A stretch of DNA of 52,310 bases, from assembly GCA_023432805.1 (NCBI GenBank), contig JAEYUG010000030.1, forward strand, positions 1-52,310, in the 5' to 3' direction. This document shows positions 50,452 through 52,310 of this stretch, piece after piece. The notes under the pieces are model-generated. The model saw only the letters and a program-made list of their open reading frames with translations, searched no databases and was not told where the DNA came from. The translations under genes were made by a program, and so were the position numbers. This stretch comes from Bacteroidota bacterium. GTDB taxonomy: Bacteria; Bacteroidota; Ignavibacteria; SZUA-365. Positions within the stretch are counted from its first letter, which is position 1, and each line of letters opens with the position of its first letter.

Positions 50452-52310
50452 TCATCTGCCGAGTGCCTCGAGCAACTCGTGCATGCGCTGTCGGTGTTCG
50501 GCGACGCGGGTTGTCTCGAGACCGCGATGCAGCACGTCGACGGCTTCATGCGTGCGGTGCCGGTAGTGGAGCAGGATCGCGAGTCCCGCATGCAGCTCCG
50601 GATACGTCGCGGGAGCGAGGTCGATCACGTGTGCGTAGCAGGCGATGGTCGTCGCGGTGTCGCCCGCCTGCAGCGTGAGGTTCCCCGCGAGATATGCGAG
50701 CATGGGATCGCGCACGGTCGTCGCACCCGCCCGGCCGTTGCGATGCGTCGAGCAGATCCACATCCTCGAGCATGCGCTGCAGGGTTGCGGGACCCTGCAT
50801 GCCGGTCTCGAAGGCGCGCAGTCGGTTTTCGAAGACGGCATCATGCTCCTCGCGTGAACTGTGCCACGAGATGAGATTCATCCAGCTCCGATACGTGTTC
50901 CACGGCGGCACGTGGCCCGCATAGCGCAGCACGAGTCCTTCGAAACGCTGCGCAGTGGCCTCCGACGCATTCACGCGGATCCACGGCCAGACATGTGCGG
51001 GCAGCAGCAGCACGACGAGTGCCACGGCAAGTGCCGCACCGCGGCGCGCGGCGCGCCCCGCTTCCCCGCCGGAGCCGGCGTGCACCATCGATGCCAGCGT
51101 GAACACGAACGCGGGACCCGTGAACGCGAGGATGTCCCAGTCCTGTGCCATCCCATACATCGTGTTCCCCACGAGAACGAGCGTCAGCACCGACGAGAGC
51201 AGCACGATCGAGACATCGCGCAGCGGCGACGGGGTCAGCGCCTTCCGACCGCAGAGCAGCAGGCACGCGATGATGCCGACGATCTGCGGTGCGGCATGCA
51301 GCCAGAGGGCGTTGACGCAATCGACCAGATGCAGTGCCGAGAACACCGTGTAGTGGTTGCTCCCCTCCGGTATGCCGTTCGAGACCAGGGCGACATCCGA
51401 GACGGGCATGATCCACGCGGTGATCGGTGCGCCGGGCATGGATGTGGCGACGAGCGCGACGATGAGCGCCGCGAGCGGGATGGCGCCGGCGAGCACCCAC
51501 GCCGCCTGCGTGCGCCGGCTGTTGTCGCGCAGCAGCAGCATCGCGAATGCCGGCAGCATGATCAGCGCAGACGCGCCCGCGAGTACTGCGAGCATGAGCA
51601 TCCCCGCCGGAACACGCACGCTGCGCGCTGCGGTGAGCGACCTCCACAGTGCGAAGAGGAATGCCGCGACGAGGGCGTACTGCAGTGCGTAGAGCTCGAC
51701 ATAGCGGAGGAAGAAGATCGTGGCTGCGGACCAGAGGATGCCGCCGATGAGGATGAGTCGAACCGGGCGCTGTGCGTCACGCAGCTGCACCCAGGCTGCC
51801 GTGATGACGACACCCGCAGCGAGGAAGCCGAGCGCGCCGAACGCATCGCGCCGAACGCATCGCGCAGATCCGTCGGCCGCAGGATCTGTGCGAGGAGGTG
51901 CAGCGTGTGTCCGGTGAGCCATGACGTCGGTTTGGCGAGGGCGTGTGCCGCATCGGGATTTGCGAGGACGCGATGGATTTCCGAGAGGAGGATCGAGCCA
52001 TCGCCGAGAAATGCGAAAAGTACCGGGTACGACAGACCGATCAGCGCCACGGCTGCCGCCGAGAGCAGCGCCGTCAGAAGGCGGGGAAGCCATGTTGTGG
52101 ATACTGGTTGCAGCAGCCAGTCGACGATCGCGTTGCGCACTGATGGAATCAGCAGCAGGAGCGGGAGCGCGATGAACATCCAGACGTCCGGCGCCGCGGG
52201 CAGAAATGCACCATGGTGTGCTCCCCACACCGCGTTCGATGTCGTGCGCATGGCCAGAAACTGCACGAGCATCACCATAGGGACGATGGCGTATGGGGTC
52301 AGCGTCTCAC
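50452..52310 (-). pseudogene. Frameshifted polytopic membrane protein with TPR-like C terminus (5' end outside window)
   Basis: Three minus-strand reading frames make one protein if two frameshifts are repaired. The first frame (right edge to about 51,850) gives IALPLLLLIPSVRNAIVDW and LFAFLGDGSILLSEIHRVL, ending TDLRDAFGA. The second (to about 50,740) continues LGFLAAGVVITAAWVQL through eight or so further membrane helices and a DWDILAFTGPAFVF motif, to a soluble part ending MLEDVDLLDA. The third gives AYLAGNLTLQAGDTATTIAC, a TPR-like helix pair, and stops at 50452. The first break coincides with a 14-bp tandem duplication. The layout (many helices, DWD motif, TPR tail) resembles GT-C-like or uncharacterised membrane proteins of this phylum; I do not recognise the function. 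The frame is open at the right edge, so the N terminus is missing. Sequencing error is the main alternative. Confidence 0.75.
51834..51861. repeat. 14-bp perfect tandem duplication causing a frameshift
   Basis: GCGCCGAACGCATC occurs twice in a row at 51834-51847 and 51848-51861. Removing one copy joins the two minus-strand frames as DLRDAFGA-LGFLAAG with no other change. Fourteen is not a multiple of three, so the duplication alone breaks the gene. Confidence 0.93.

Overview
The window reads as chromosomal DNA from a GC-rich member of the Bacteroidota/Chlorobi (FCB) group. Three things point there: a complete SprA, the outer-membrane translocon of the type IX secretion system (T9SS); a 2,991-residue secreted protein ending in a T9SS sorting domain; and promoters whose -10 region resembles the Bacteroidota TAnnTTTG box, including a perfect copy in front of tRNA-Phe. 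High GC with T9SS would suit a deep-branching lineage such as Kapabacteria or a relative, but that placement is inference. No phage, plasmid, insertion sequence or CRISPR array was seen. The dominant theme is building the cell envelope.

Left part (1-5.2 kb, minus strand): the N-terminal part of a TonB-dependent receptor, then a tightly coupled lysine/meso-DAP operon (M20 deacylase of DapE type, dapB, dapA, LD-carboxypeptidase). A strong terminator separates this from the giant T9SS cargo protein (5.2-14.2 kb), which shows recurring D-x-aromatic-G-N motifs like those of invasin-type Ig domains. Next come ftsK and lolA (outer-membrane lipoprotein carrier), gcvT, a transaldolase-family gene with an operator-like dyad, a 6-carboxytetrahydropterin-synthase-like gene, and the LPS-export permease pair lptF/lptG.

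Middle (23.6-36.1 kb): sprA is transcribed divergently from lptF/lptG and is followed by ybaB, recR and a small lipoprotein gene. A minus-strand group follows (MscS channel, Nudix hydrolase, SLC13/ArsB-type permease). Next to it is a small plus-strand gene for an ArfB-like ribosome-rescue factor, whose last codons form a perfect hairpin.

Right part (36.1-52.3 kb, mostly minus strand): an exported S9 peptidase, a polyprenyl diphosphate synthase, tatC, an SDR oxidoreductase, and the outer-membrane assembly run uppS-bamA-skp-skp-lpxD. Then come tpiA, a PcaF-type thiolase and tRNA-Phe. Beyond the tRNA is a paired palindromic REP-like element, then an M28 peptidase lacking its usual catalytic glutamate. 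The window ends in a polytopic membrane protein gene broken by a 14-bp tandem duplication and a second frameshift.

Together the genes cover peptidoglycan precursor supply (dap, uppS, polyprenyl synthase), lipid A/LPS synthesis and export (lpxD, lptFG), outer-membrane protein and lipoprotein delivery (bamA, skp, lolA), and secretion (tatC, sprA and a T9SS client). The observations most worth a second look are the pre-stop hairpin in the ArfB-like gene, the in-frame palindromic minisatellite in lptF with its sequence resemblance to the intergenic REP-like pair, and the duplication-broken gene at the right edge.
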